A stretch of 64,000 nucleotides of DNA, from NCBI GenBank assembly GCA_026874595.1, contig CM049307.1, forward strand, positions 50,783,370-50,847,369, given 5' to 3'. The position numbers were made by a program, and so were the translations under genes. The DNA is from Sipunculus nudus. Its lineage: Eukaryota; Annelida; Sipuncula; Golfingiida; Sipunculidae. Each line of letters opens with the position of its first letter. Position 1 is the stretch's first letter. Shown piece by piece: positions 46,871 through 57,435 of the stretch. Below the pieces are notes generated by a model. It was not told the origin of the DNA. It saw only the letters and a list, made by a program, of their open reading frames with translations, and did not search any database.

Positions 46871-47604
46871 TATATGCCAGCGTCAACTAGTGGGAGTAAA
46901 ACAGGCCAACGATAAAGGAAAAGGTGTAACAGAACCTGAACCCAAACAAAAGTTAGGCGGCTCAGTTCGGGTTAGTCCCATCAGTAAAGTCATGAGTGCG
47001 CACAAGGTCGGTGCTTGGTCTTTGCACCGCTGTCAGTAACATGTATTACGGCAATCTCATCTGAAAGGTTTTTTGGTCACTTGCATATATTGTCACATTC
47101 TTCATGGTGTATATAATCTGCTACTTGAATCAGTCAAGACCAGATGTGAAATATAAAATGTAGACACCGTCACGCGCCAGACCGTGGTCAACAGTGTCAC
47201 ATAATCAGTAAATGAAAAGGTGAGGAACGCCCCTGTATAATGTTGACCAAGTATTACGGTTCAATTCACACTATATGCGAAAAATTTACCCCTTTAATTC
47301 TCACTTAATCGGTTATATTCTTTACTGCAATTTGTGTGATGGAGTTTTAAACAAGGTTGCTATTTTTATATTAAAATATAATTTTCTGTATCTAAAATGT
47401 TTAAATTATGCTCGAGAGTAATTAATTTATAATGAGCACTCTTAACTCGTAATACCTTGTATCTGATATCTTCTGCCTTTGATGAAGGTTCCATGAAACG
47501 TATCAAATGCTTTCTAATCGCTATCTCTTATTAAGCTAAACCTTTTAAGTTTTGAGTGTACATGTCTGTCGGAAGTCCCAAGTAGACAGAAGTGGATCCT
47601 TCAG

Positions 47605-49322
47605 TAATTGTATCTGCCAAAACAAAGTTTTGCGGATACTATGTTTTTGACCTGGTTCCACCGCCGCAGCCGAGTTCGTTTCCGGAAAGCTCATTGAGAC
47701 CGTTGGACCGATCTTTCCAAAACCCAGCATAGTTATTCGCTAAACTATGTAGTTGTGCCTAACAATGTCTGGTGGTGCCACCTGCAGTCCTTATTGTGCA
47801 GTATGAATCTGGTTGTCCTTTTGATAACAGCCCTTACCTCAGGAGTAATTCAATTTATTGAACTGTTTTTTTTCATGTTCAGAAGCGGATCCGGGGGGGG
47901 GGGGGGGTCCGGAACCCCCTTTTTCATCAGAAACAACGTTTTTTAAGGGCTTCAGACAAAATTTTGCGGCCTGGACCCCCCCCCCCCCCTTTTCCAGACC
48001 TGGTGACCTTTTTTTTAGGGTTTCATTAGTGTTCCTGGGTTGGACCCCCGTTTTCCTAAATCCTGGATCCGCCCCTGATGTTCATAGATCTTGGAACTCT
48101 ATCTCGTACTCGAGACTGGTGACGCCACCTACAATTATTTTTCCGTGGCGTCCATGCATGCGTTTGCTATCTGTTCGTCTTAGTGATTGGTTTAACGTAT
48201 TGGGCTGAACTTGTGCATGTTCGTAGGTCTTGGATCTCTCCATCTCGTACTCAAGACTGGTGGCGCCAACTACAAATGATTTTTGCTAGCCGTCCATGCA
48301 TGCGTTTGCCATCTATTCGTCTTTGTTATTGGTTAAACGTATTTGGCTGCCATTGTGCCAGTCCACAGACCTTGGATACCTCAATCTCACATTAAAAGCT
48401 GGTGGCGCCGTCTGCAATCGCTTTAGTGTGGCGTCCATCCGTACGTTGCTCATATTTAATGAGTGGATCAACGTATTGGTATGAAATTCGGCATGTACAT
48501 CCGTCTTGGAGAATTTTCACGTAAACTAGACAGGAGGCGCCACCTACCTTCCCGTTTCCATAGAATAAATTAATGCCCTTTTGTCAGGAGTGATTTGCCG
48601 TATTGGCCTGAAACTATGCTTGTCCATAGATTTTGCATACTTCCATCTCATGCAAACCATCTGCATCTGTGTGTTTGCTTTGGGTAAAAATTGCTCATAT
48701 ATCAGGAGTGGTTCAATGTATTAGTCTGAAATTTGGCATGTCCATCAATCTTGGAGAGTTGACTTATAGACCAGACTGGTGGCACCAACTACCTCTCCGT
48801 TTTCGTAGAATACATTGATGCCCTTTTCTCAGAGGCGATTTGCTCAATTGGCCTGAAATTCTGCATGTCAATAGATCTTGGATACCTCGGTCTTGTATTA
48901 AAGACTGGTGGCGCCATCTGCAATTGCTTTTGCGTGGTGTCTATCCGTCTGTTTGCTCTGGGAAAAAAATCGCTCATATCTTGGGAGTGGGTGGATGCAT
49001 CAGCCTTATATTTTGGCATGTGTCTTGGATAGCTTTGTTGTAGACCAGACAGGTAGCGCTACCTGCTGTTCTGTTTTATATAATACATAGATGCACTTTT
49101 TCGCAGCAGTGGATAGGTGTGTCGGCCTAAAATCTTGAATGGTGTATCTATCCGTAGATCTTTTGTGGATGAAAATTGCACATGTATGAGGAGTTAAATT
49201 GGCAACACTTATGCCCCAAGTTTGGAGTCATGTCATGTCAGGGAGATTCCATGCCTTACTTTACCCATGCCTCTGTGATATGGCAGATACACGTAGTCGC
49301 TTGTCGACTGCCCGTATTCTAG
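47605..49322 (+). mobile_element. Family P, inverted copy with a nested MITE
   Basis: Plus-strand start AATTGTATCTGCCAAAAC; end GTAGTCGCTTGTCGACTG...CCGTATTCTAG followed by T, i.e. the opposite orientation to the intronic copies. Diverged modules carry GGTGGCGCC and GGTGGCACC cores about every 120-180 bp. A 198-bp MITE is inserted at 47880-48077. Confidence 0.65.
47880..48077. mobile_element. hAT-like MITE with GCGGATCC ends
   Basis: 198 bp. Left CAGAAGCGGATCCGGG, right CCTGGATCCGCCCCTG, flanked on both sides by ATGTT. Long poly-G and poly-C runs inside can pair. The TIR type is common in invertebrates; the hAT assignment is tentative because the matching flank is 5 rather than 8 bp. Confidence 0.65.
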
Positions 49323-50100
49323 TTATATATTAGTGCTATAGTTTGGTAATTACCTTGTTATAATTTTCAAAACTTGGTTAATTACAGGAAACATAACAAA
49401 TTTTTAACCTTTAATATAAGTTTTGATTTTTTGTTCAATTAAATCTGTACGTTTTCTTTAAAAAATGTGACTTTATTTCCAAATGTTATTTTTTTATTTT
49501 AACGAGCCCTGGTCCTGACTATGTTTTCATGCCTCGTTTTAAAAGTGTACATTTCTCTTTTGCATTGTCATTTAAATACATTACACGGATGATAGGTTAC
49601 TATAGCCAGGTATTGATTTTGTGGTCTCTGTAATGTTATGTGAAATAAAGGTTGAATGTTGCAACTACGTATTTTTTAAAATATTTTTATGGCTGAATGA
49701 GAGACATTCAGTATACATGTTTCTTCATGTTACGTTTGATTGGTTAATCTATGAAATAAGCAATCCTTATTGATTATGAAAGCCCTTTCCATTATACTTC
49801 TTAACCTTTATCTAATGAAGGAATGAATTATTGACTCAGCCTTTTAATTTTAAACCCTTTGCACATGACGTCACACAGCCTGCCCGTGCAGTAGTTACTG
49901 GAGGACAAGTTACACTGCCAAGCTGATATCTACATTTGTCCAGCTTTTTCATGCACTTAATTAATTGACAATGCTTGCTTTGTTCTCCGAGCTGTCACAT
50001 TTTACAAAATTACCTTGGTGTTGTAAATTTTGTACCTGACAGTACAGTTCCATGTGGTAGGGAAAAGAAATAATTTTCATGCAGGTTAATTATACAATGA
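49323..50100. other. Intergenic, nothing recognised
   Basis: AT-rich, no conserved ORF or repeat ends. Confidence 0.5.
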
Positions 50101-50139
50101 TAAGTGTTACTGAACCTAAATTGTAGTGGAGTGGCTGGT

Positions 50140-50161
50140 CGATCGATCGATCGATTGATTG

Positions 50162-50198
<37 letters not shown>
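50140..50198. repeat. (GATC/GATT)n then (GA)n microsatellite
   Basis: GATCGATCGATCGATTGATT grading into a pure (GA) run of about 16 units. Confidence 0.9.
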
Positions 50199-50199
<1 letters not shown>

Positions 50200-50607
50200 T
50201 GGAATACACCCAAAACCCTTTACGATCCCCCTTTTCTCTTCTTCATTGTGGTAAATGCATGCTTTAATATTAATATTTTCCGAAAGTTTACTGTATTATT
50301 TTTAATACATTATTCAGTTCAACTATTTATACTAGCGAGGCAAGGCTTATGACGGGTTGCCGTGACAACCCGACTCAGTAGGTAATGATAATTGGGCTAG
50401 TAAGCCTACCTGAGCCGTGATATTAGCAGTTGTATGTGATAAAAGCAACTATTACCAAAGGCAGTCCAGCATATTTGCAAGGCCTATATTTTTAAGGAAG
50501 ACATGGGGAGTGATTATTAAAAACTTTTTAATAATCATATATATATTCTGCCATTTTCAGTAGTTTATTATTGCAAATCTAGATGAATTTCTAAATAGTT
50601 CAAATGG

Positions 50608-50756
50608 CTTTGAAATGTACCTGTACCTGTATACTTAGGTACTTTCAAAAGTACCTGTACCTGTACCTAGGTATTCTACAAAAATGCTGCACCTGTACCT
50701 GGACCTGTACCTGACCATTTCCCTAAGTACCTGTACCTGTCACATGTTCCTGGCCG
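50608..50756. repeat. Degenerate (CCTGTA)n hexamer repeat
   Basis: Many copies of TACCTGTACCTG with AAGTACCT variants. Inverted parts (AGGTAC...GTACCT) allow hairpins. Confidence 0.75.
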
Positions 50757-51033
50757 AAACCCTGGCGAGAGCACGTGAAACAAGGTCATAGTTTGTCATT
50801 TGGAAAGCTCATCTGATTTTCCACCAGATGTTCTTACCTGACATGTTTGAACCCAACATTTCAAACACGTGTATATGAACAACACAGACAGCCCATGCAC
50901 TGCGGGACCGGCACTTGATGGCTTATTTTTATAAAAGATTCAAGAGATTAACTTAAGTTCATGCATGTCCGATATCACAATAGGCCCTTTTAAATGAGGA
51001 CGGACATGTACTCCTTGTAGAGGTGCTCTGCAG

Positions 51034-51199
51034 TACAATAGAACCTCCAAATTACGGCACTTATGAGACCGGACATTTTGCCCGCAATAGTAGGGAGGTT
51101 ATAGATTTCGGAACCTATTTTCAAGGGACCGCCCGTTAGTGGCCGTAAATATTAGGTGCCCTTAGTACAGAGGTGCCCTTAAGAAGAGGTTCCACTGTA
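51034..51199. mobile_element. Tc1/mariner-like MITE
   Basis: Ends TACAATAGAACCTCC and AGAGGTTCCACTGTA, about 166 bp, with inner GGGAGGTTATAG. Related in end sequence to 23778-23960. Confidence 0.55.
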
Positions 51200-51774
51200 T
51201 AAACATCACACGTCTAATATTCTTGGTAAAAGAGTCCCGGTAGCAATAATAACAGTTCTTTAATTGAATTTAAATCTTTGTGTTCAAGGTTCACCGTCGA
51301 ATCCTCGTTGATGATGGATTCGCTCTTTATGAGTCCCGAATGAAAAAGGTATATCTGGCAAAGTATTAATTCTGAGAGGTAAGCTGTTGATCCCTGTAAC
51401 CTTAAAGACCTAATGTATGTCATATGTAAATATACATGTAATTCTCTGAAAAAAACTGCAAACCTGAAAGACCACTTCAGTTATCTTTTGTTATGATACA
51501 TGCAGTTTATACATGACCATTCTGATTTGAGCCAGATTCAATTGCAAAAATATACCATATGAATCAGTGCCCCTGGGTGACATGGCCGATGTACTTATTT
51601 AATACAGTGAGCTCATGTCAACATGCCCCAGAATAAAATTCCATAAAATTCATGTGACTTCATTGTTCACAAGGACAAAACCCCCGTTATGAAAGCAACA
51701 AGCATTACTTTTCAAGTACATGTGTGACATGAATATGAACAATGCAAGTTCTGTACATTATGAACCTGAGTATA

Positions 51775-51985
51775 AGCGCCAATTACACGAACGTCGCTCC
51801 TGAAATACTGGCATGGATGTGCACAACACCAAATGGTTGTAGGTGGCGCCACCAGTCTTGTGTACGAGTAAGCCGTCGAAGATGTATGGACATGTATAAT
51901 TTCAGGCTGATATATCAAATCACTCCTGAGAAATAAGCAGGAGTATACACTTTGCAAAAATTATTGTACGTGGCTTGTTGCTAAA
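51775..51985 (-). repeat. Family P fragment
   Basis: One module with a perfect GGTGGCGCCACC at 51842-51853 and the flanking GATGTATGGACATG...TTTCAGGCTGATATATCAAA; no ends. Confidence 0.6.
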
Positions 51986-52532
51986 TCTAAAAATGATGCC
52001 AGTCTGCCAAGCCATTTATAGATACAGACAAAATTTTGGCATGTAGCCAAACCGTTAATACATACTGAAAAACTGGCTACAATGCTTTTTTTCAAGCTGC
52101 ATATTCATAAGATTTTTAATCAAAATGTTAAGAAATATAACAGATATAAAAAGCAAAATCAAAATATAGATATAATTTATTCATCGATTTATCTTATAAA
52201 TTAGCTGAATATGGAACCAATTATTTATATTGTCTGTACAGCTCTGCTTATAATATCCGAAGAGCTCAGTTTGTTAATACAATTAATCTACTAGCTTTGT
52301 TTACCAAAGTATTTCACAGTCTTTCCATTGTTAAAGGTTCAATAATTATGCCAAAAATCATTTTAGTAAACTTGAACAAAGGCCGCCTAAGAATCAATTT
52401 TGTGCAGTGTTATAGAAGATGAAACAAGCTTTGCAGAAGAAAACTATTGCAGCCCTCAGTTTGAAATAGGCTTACTATTGGCCACCAGACCAACTTCGGT
52501 CTATTCTTATACAATTGAAAGAACTCTACCTT

Positions 52533-53345
52533 GCGATAATTCTTATGAATAATTAAACCACTCAGCTTAATGGTTTCATCATAAAACATTAAAAACATTT
52601 TTAAGCTGAATGAGGCTAAAATTACGAGTTTTTTAACCCGTAAAAAAAGGTCAAGATAGGTTGCCCCACAAAAACCTCAATTAAATATGAGTCATGTGAC
52701 CATCATTTGCACAAAACCTTGTGAAGCTAGCTCCTTACGTTTCTGAGATTGTTAGTATGCTTATTTGGCCAGATAACTAAGTTCAAATTCCAGTAACTTG
52801 GCCAAAATTCATTGAACTCAAACCATTTTAACAAATTTGAGAGAGCACACCTCTGTGAACATTTCTGTGAAATATTAAATAATTTTGCTGAATGAGTTTA
52901 GAGAAGAAGATTTTCAAAGGTTTTCAAGCTTTTCCCCCTGAAAATTAAAGTTGACGCAGGTAGAGTTATTTAAAGCTCAACCTCACAAAATTTGATATGT
53001 GACTGATTTTTGCATAAAATTTGGGGATGCTAGCTCCTGCTATTCCTGATAAATTATGGGATAATATACTAATGACCGATGATTTCCGTACAAAAAAGGT
53101 TAATGCAATTTGCATACCTCAATTTCAAATATGACTCATGTGACCAACATTTGCATAAAATTTGGTGATGATAGGTCCAGCATTTTCTGATATTGTAATT
53201 TAAGTAAGCTTTATTCGCTTTATTCGTTTCTTCAAAATCCATCAAAGCCCCTGTAAGTTATCATGGCTACATCAAAAGTTAATCGACGGACGGTTGAACG
53301 GACGGTGGGTATACCATAATACGTCCCGTCATTGACGAGCGTATA
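52533..53345. repeat. Interspersed family R, copy 2
   Basis: Shares ACCACTCAGCTTAATGGTTT, AGCTAGCTCCTTACGTTTCT and TTTGTACGGACGG-like tail features with 11672-12275. Confidence 0.5.
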
Positions 53346-53383
53346 AAATTTAGATTTATTCCTTTTCCTATTCCTTTCTACCG

Positions 53384-53452
53384 ACTTTTTCTGTGTATTC
53401 TTGTTCTATATCTCCATGAGATGGACCAGCATGGCCAATCAACATCTTTCTT
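53384..53452 (+). repeat. SINE tail sequence, upstream copy
   Basis: About 68 bp (CCGACTTTTTCTGTGTATTC through CAATCAACATCTTTC) repeated almost exactly at 53687-53755, 303 bp downstream, directly after the tRNA-like head. Suggests two SINE copies arranged in tandem, the first without its head. Confidence 0.8.
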
Positions 53453-53611
53453 TATAATATTTGATGCACACCATAAAAGGCCATCAGTTTATCACTGCTG
53501 CATGCAAAGTCGCCGTGTCGACACATGTAGTATGTATAATACCAGTCACAGTAGTGAAGTCACTTCGCTGGTTCCTATGAAAGTGTGCTGATACACAGAG
53601 GAAGTTGGGGA

Positions 53612-53683
53612 TCCCTGTTAGCTCAGTGGTAGAGCAGACGACCGGCAATCGGAGGGTCATGGGTTCGATTCCCATACGGGGTG
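53612..53683 (+). mobile_element. tRNA-derived SINE head
   Basis: A 72-base cloverleaf-like sequence: A box TAGCTCAGTGG, B box GGTTCGATTCC, a paired T stem ATGGG/CCCAT and a six-pair acceptor stem. The anticodon stem has two mismatches and position 33 is C rather than T (apparent anticodon GGC), so it is unlikely to be a working tRNA gene. The tail continues as CCGACTTTTTCTGTGTATTC. Confidence 0.75.
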
Positions 53684-53686
53684 ATC

Positions 53687-53755
53687 CGACTTTTTCTGTG
53701 TATTCTTGTTCTATATCTCCATGAGATGGACCAGCATGGCCAATCAACATCTTTC
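53687..53755 (+). repeat. SINE tail sequence, downstream copy
   Basis: Second copy of the direct repeat, joined to the tRNA-like head. The antisense ORF over this area (53484-53750) reads MGIEPMTLRLPVV, a well-known spurious peptide from tRNA-SINEs. Confidence 0.8.
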
Positions 53756-54402
53756 TGCTGTTGGTACTTTTCTTTTAATTTCCGGACTCTTTTCTACATC
53801 TTGCCCTTGGAACCAATGCAAAGGTGTCTGATATAAACAACTCCAGTGGAGGTCACAAGATGGCAGCACCTCACCTGCCGGTATGTGCCGCTTGTCAATC
53901 CTTCTGGAACAAATTTTTTTCTACTTACAGGTTTTGCAAATGTACTGTTCAAGCAGTACCATGATTAAATGCTTTAAGGCCTGCAAAATTTTCTGTTTGT
54001 TAATTAATAATAATAAACGACACATTTATTAATATGCCTATCATAGCCCAATCATTATTCATCTATCTCCAATGCATATTTTGAGTTTTATTTGAGGTAC
54101 AACATATTGAGGTTTGATGTTATTATTTTTTAGAAAAGTAAATGATTTTAAAGGTAATGGCTCATAATGATATTTTCGGAAGTTGTGATAATTGTCTCCC
54201 GCTTCCTCGGAATGGGGGACTGATTTTGTTTTGTTAGTCTGTCTGTCGACGCTTTCGTTTACGTGCGATAACTTTCCTAAATATTATACGATTTCATTCA
54301 AATTTGGGTCACTGAATGCTCTCATGCATACCTAGGTTAGGAATGGTTTTTGAGTGTCTGTCTGAAAATTTATTCTCACCATTCTTTCTTCCAAAACCAA
54401 AA

Positions 54403-54440
54403 AAAAAACAAGGGACCCATGGGTCACGGCACTCAGCTGT
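54403..54440 (+). repeat. Family A left end, solitary
   Basis: AACAAGGGACCCATGGGTCA followed by CTCAGCTG. The matching right end is not evident before the next left end at 55005. Confidence 0.5.
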
Positions 54441-55004
54441 TATATATGATAAAAAATATGATTTGGGAAAGAGGCATACGCTGGTTTTGTGTGGTAATAA
54501 ATATAAGCTTTATTATGAGTTTTTGGTGTTTAGCTTATGTAAGATTTTGATAGTATTTTTGGAGACAGGGAAGAGGATTGATTTCATTTATTTTATTAAC
54601 AAATGGAGTGCTATTGTCACACAGATTTTGACCTGGCCATATAACTTATAAGCAGCACATAAAATAAAAGAGTTTAACTATTTATTAAAATTTAATAACA
54701 AATGTTGTGCCAATATAATATTTATTAAAAATAATAAGAGAATCATATGATTTTTTTAATTAAATATAACTGAACTAATTATTAAAATAATATTATAGAA
54801 TATATGCATTCATGAATACATTTTGAAAGTATTTGCACTGGTATTCAAATACTTTCATTTTTACCTGAATTCCCATTCTTATGCAAGAAATTTTATAATA
54901 GAGTACATATTCATATTCATATTCATATACATTTGCAAAGTATTTGCACCATGTCTGGTATTTATTCAGTTTTAGCCAAACAATGATGTTGAGAATCCAG
55001 AATA

Positions 55005-56911
55005 TAAACAAAGGACCCATGGGTCATGACAAAAGTTTGAAATTTTTGCAAATGCAAAATATGAAAAATATTCTATTGTAATGTTTTATATTTATATAAG
55101 CATATGAGAAGCTAAGAGGAAAGGGCCCTCCTACTTGGTTATAGTAAAGTTTTCAATATATGATTGCAAACTAATACTCTGACAAGACTGTCATGAAGAA
55201 AAACAATAAAAGTTTTGAGATACTGTGATGCATATGAAAAATTTACAGATGGACAGGCAAGTGGACAGAATGGACTAATACCTTCATTTCACTTTCAAAG
55301 GAATAATGCATTTAAGTTTATAAAAAAGCCTATTTTTTTAGCATATCCACTTTTTTCATTAATAGTTTTTATCTGATTCATTTTTTTATTTACAAGTGTT
55401 ATAAATTTGTAATATAAAAGTGAAAATATAAGTTAAAATATTAGAATTCTAAGTTGCAATCATTATATATCCAGATTGTAGCTCACATTAGGTCATATTA
55501 TGCATACACATACATTTTATTATTTTTAAATCAAATGTTTTAACTGAATGTAAAAGAAAATAATGCCACAACATGGCATCTACAAAATTATTCTTGAATT
55601 CCTATTAAAAAGTTTTGCACATTGGAGTTTTCAGGACAAGCTTAATTTTATTCACCTAAATAAAATAAAAGATTCAGTAAATTTAATAAAATAAAAACAT
55701 ATTTTCAAATAAAGTATACACACTGTTGGTTGAATGAGGGACAAACAATATCATTATGCTATCTAATTCAATCTTATTCAATCTAAGCTATAATTAATAA
55801 CTGGAATTAATAGTCAATTTCACACCTGGTGAAGTTTTACTCTTCTGAAGTAAAGCATTACTTATCTGATGAACATCCATACTTTCATAGCAATACATCA
55901 CTTTGTGGACACAATTAAATGTGCACTTTAATCATTGTAACCCTGGTGGTACAATCCAAAATCTAAAATGTAGCATGTCCAAGAATAAAATAAAATACAG
56001 AAAATTATGACATTCATCTAGTTTATGCACCAGCTGGGGGGGGGGGGGGGGGTTGAGTGCAGGGCAGAGGAGAAGCCTGCTAGTAGTGGCCAAGCTGGGT
56101 CAAGGCAAGCTGCCTGGGGTGGGTTACATAATGCAAGTGAAGGCTGTACTACTAGGTGGGCCAGATATAAACAACACTTGACATGGTGTATGAAAACTTG
56201 AATAAAAGCTACTCTTTTAATACAATTTCTTTGAAATTTCAGATTTCAAAAGATTAAATCCTTATGTATATATGCTGTGAAAATTAAATCAACAGTGCTT
56301 ACAGGGAAAAAACATGCCACTGCCAAAGTTGGACAAAATTTAAGGTATTAATTTTTTATTTATGCTAATAACTTGAAAAATTTGCAAAATTCAGAGCTTA
56401 TTTTGGGCAAACAAATTGAATCTTGATTATATAAAGTCATATTCCTGAAAAAAAGTCTTCAGCTTCAGCAATTCTCATGTTAAGTGAGCAAAAATATTTC
56501 CTGATTTTTAAAAAATTGCATTATATTTGGGCCTATAACTTCAAAATAATACCCAATACTGACCTAATTTTTGGTATGTGCACAGAAAATGTATGGAAGA
56601 ATATGAATACTAAATATGATCAAAAACAGATCAGTGGTTTTGATATTAGGCAGACTTGAAGTGTAACAATTGCTTTTTTATGGAAAATGGAGGTTTTTCC
56701 TTAATATCTCGAAGGAACGAAGTTCTAATGACCCAATTTTCGGTATGGTTGGAGATTTTGGGGACATCTAATGGTATGAAGAATTTTGGATTCGTAGGTC
56801 CAACGGTTTTAAAACGTGCCCTGTTAACGGACGGACGGCCGGACGGACGGACGACGGACAAAGGGCCACGACTATAGCTCAGATGACTTACAGTCAGCTG
56901 AGCTAAAAATG
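55005..56911 (+). mobile_element. Family A, long copy
   Basis: Left end AACAAAGGACCCATGGGTCA, poly-G run at 56036-56053, GGACGGACGGCCGGACGGAC near the right end, and the terminal AGCTCAGATGACTTACAGTC...GAGCTAAAAATG. About 1.9 kb. Collinear with 1-604 and with 36155-38653. No coding capacity recognised. Confidence 0.55.
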
Positions 56912-57109
56912 AAATTTTGTTCCTATTTTACAACCAAAAATAAGACACATGGAGACATCTTCAGGGGACCATGAAAACTAAAGAAAGCTACTATGACATG
57001 TGGAGATATCTTCAGACCAGAATAAAAAACTAAAACATTGATAAGGCAAGCTTGAATGACAATAAGAGGTGGAAGCGGAGGACATGAATTCCACATATTT
57101 GCTTGTTAT

Positions 57110-57343
57110 ATTTTCAGATATCCATATTATTTACAGATATGTCCATGATAATATTTACAGATATTTACAGATGTCCACCATGTAGATATTTACATTTGCA
57201 GATACATCCACAACGATATTACAGCTATGTCCACAATGATGTTTTTAGATATGCCCATAATGATATTTACAGCTATGTCCACAATGATATTTACAGGTAC
57301 AACCATACTGATAATTAAGATGTGTCCATAATGATATTTACAG
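57110..57343. repeat. Minisatellite abutting the terminal-exon acceptor
   Basis: About eight imperfect units of 27-31 bp around ATGATATTTACAGCTATGTC and CACA. The unit contains TATTTACAG, and the final copy forms the 3' splice site of the LAMAN-like terminal exon. Confidence 0.75.
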
Positions 57344-57435
57344 ATCTGACCAGTGACTTCAGTCCTGTTGATGACTGGTTGACCATCACATTTGAGCCAA
57401 TGCAGATTCATACATTCCAAGTCATTGTGATGTAA
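57344..57435 (+). CDS. MAN2B1: MAN2B1-like terminal exon 26 on the opposite strand
   Basis: 92 bp: acceptor GATATTTACAG|ATCTGACC, two bases completing a phase-1 codon, 29 codons and TAA. Encodes SPVDDWLTITFEPMQIHTF then QVIVM, aligned with the LAMAN C-terminus (ITLEPMEIRTF). The phase is exactly what exon 25 needs, and the joined protein would be 1022 residues. It lies on the plus strand, upstream of exon 1 of the minus-strand gene. ATTAAA follows a few bases after the stop. It could be the true last exon displaced by inversion or misassembly, or the remnant of another copy; no other plus-strand LAMAN exon was seen nearby. Confidence 0.8.

Noticed and set aside
53612-53683. Functional tRNA-Ala(GGC) gene
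   Set aside because: Position 33 is not T, the anticodon stem has two mismatches, the first acceptor pair is mismatched, and a SINE tail follows.
53484-53750. 88-codon minus-strand ORF with MGIEPMTLRLPVV
   Set aside because: It is the antisense reading of a tRNA-derived SINE, a known spurious peptide type.
1-56911. Inversion by recombination between the family A copies at 1-604 and 55005-56911
   Set aside because: The two copies are in direct orientation, which would give a deletion or duplication rather than an inversion.
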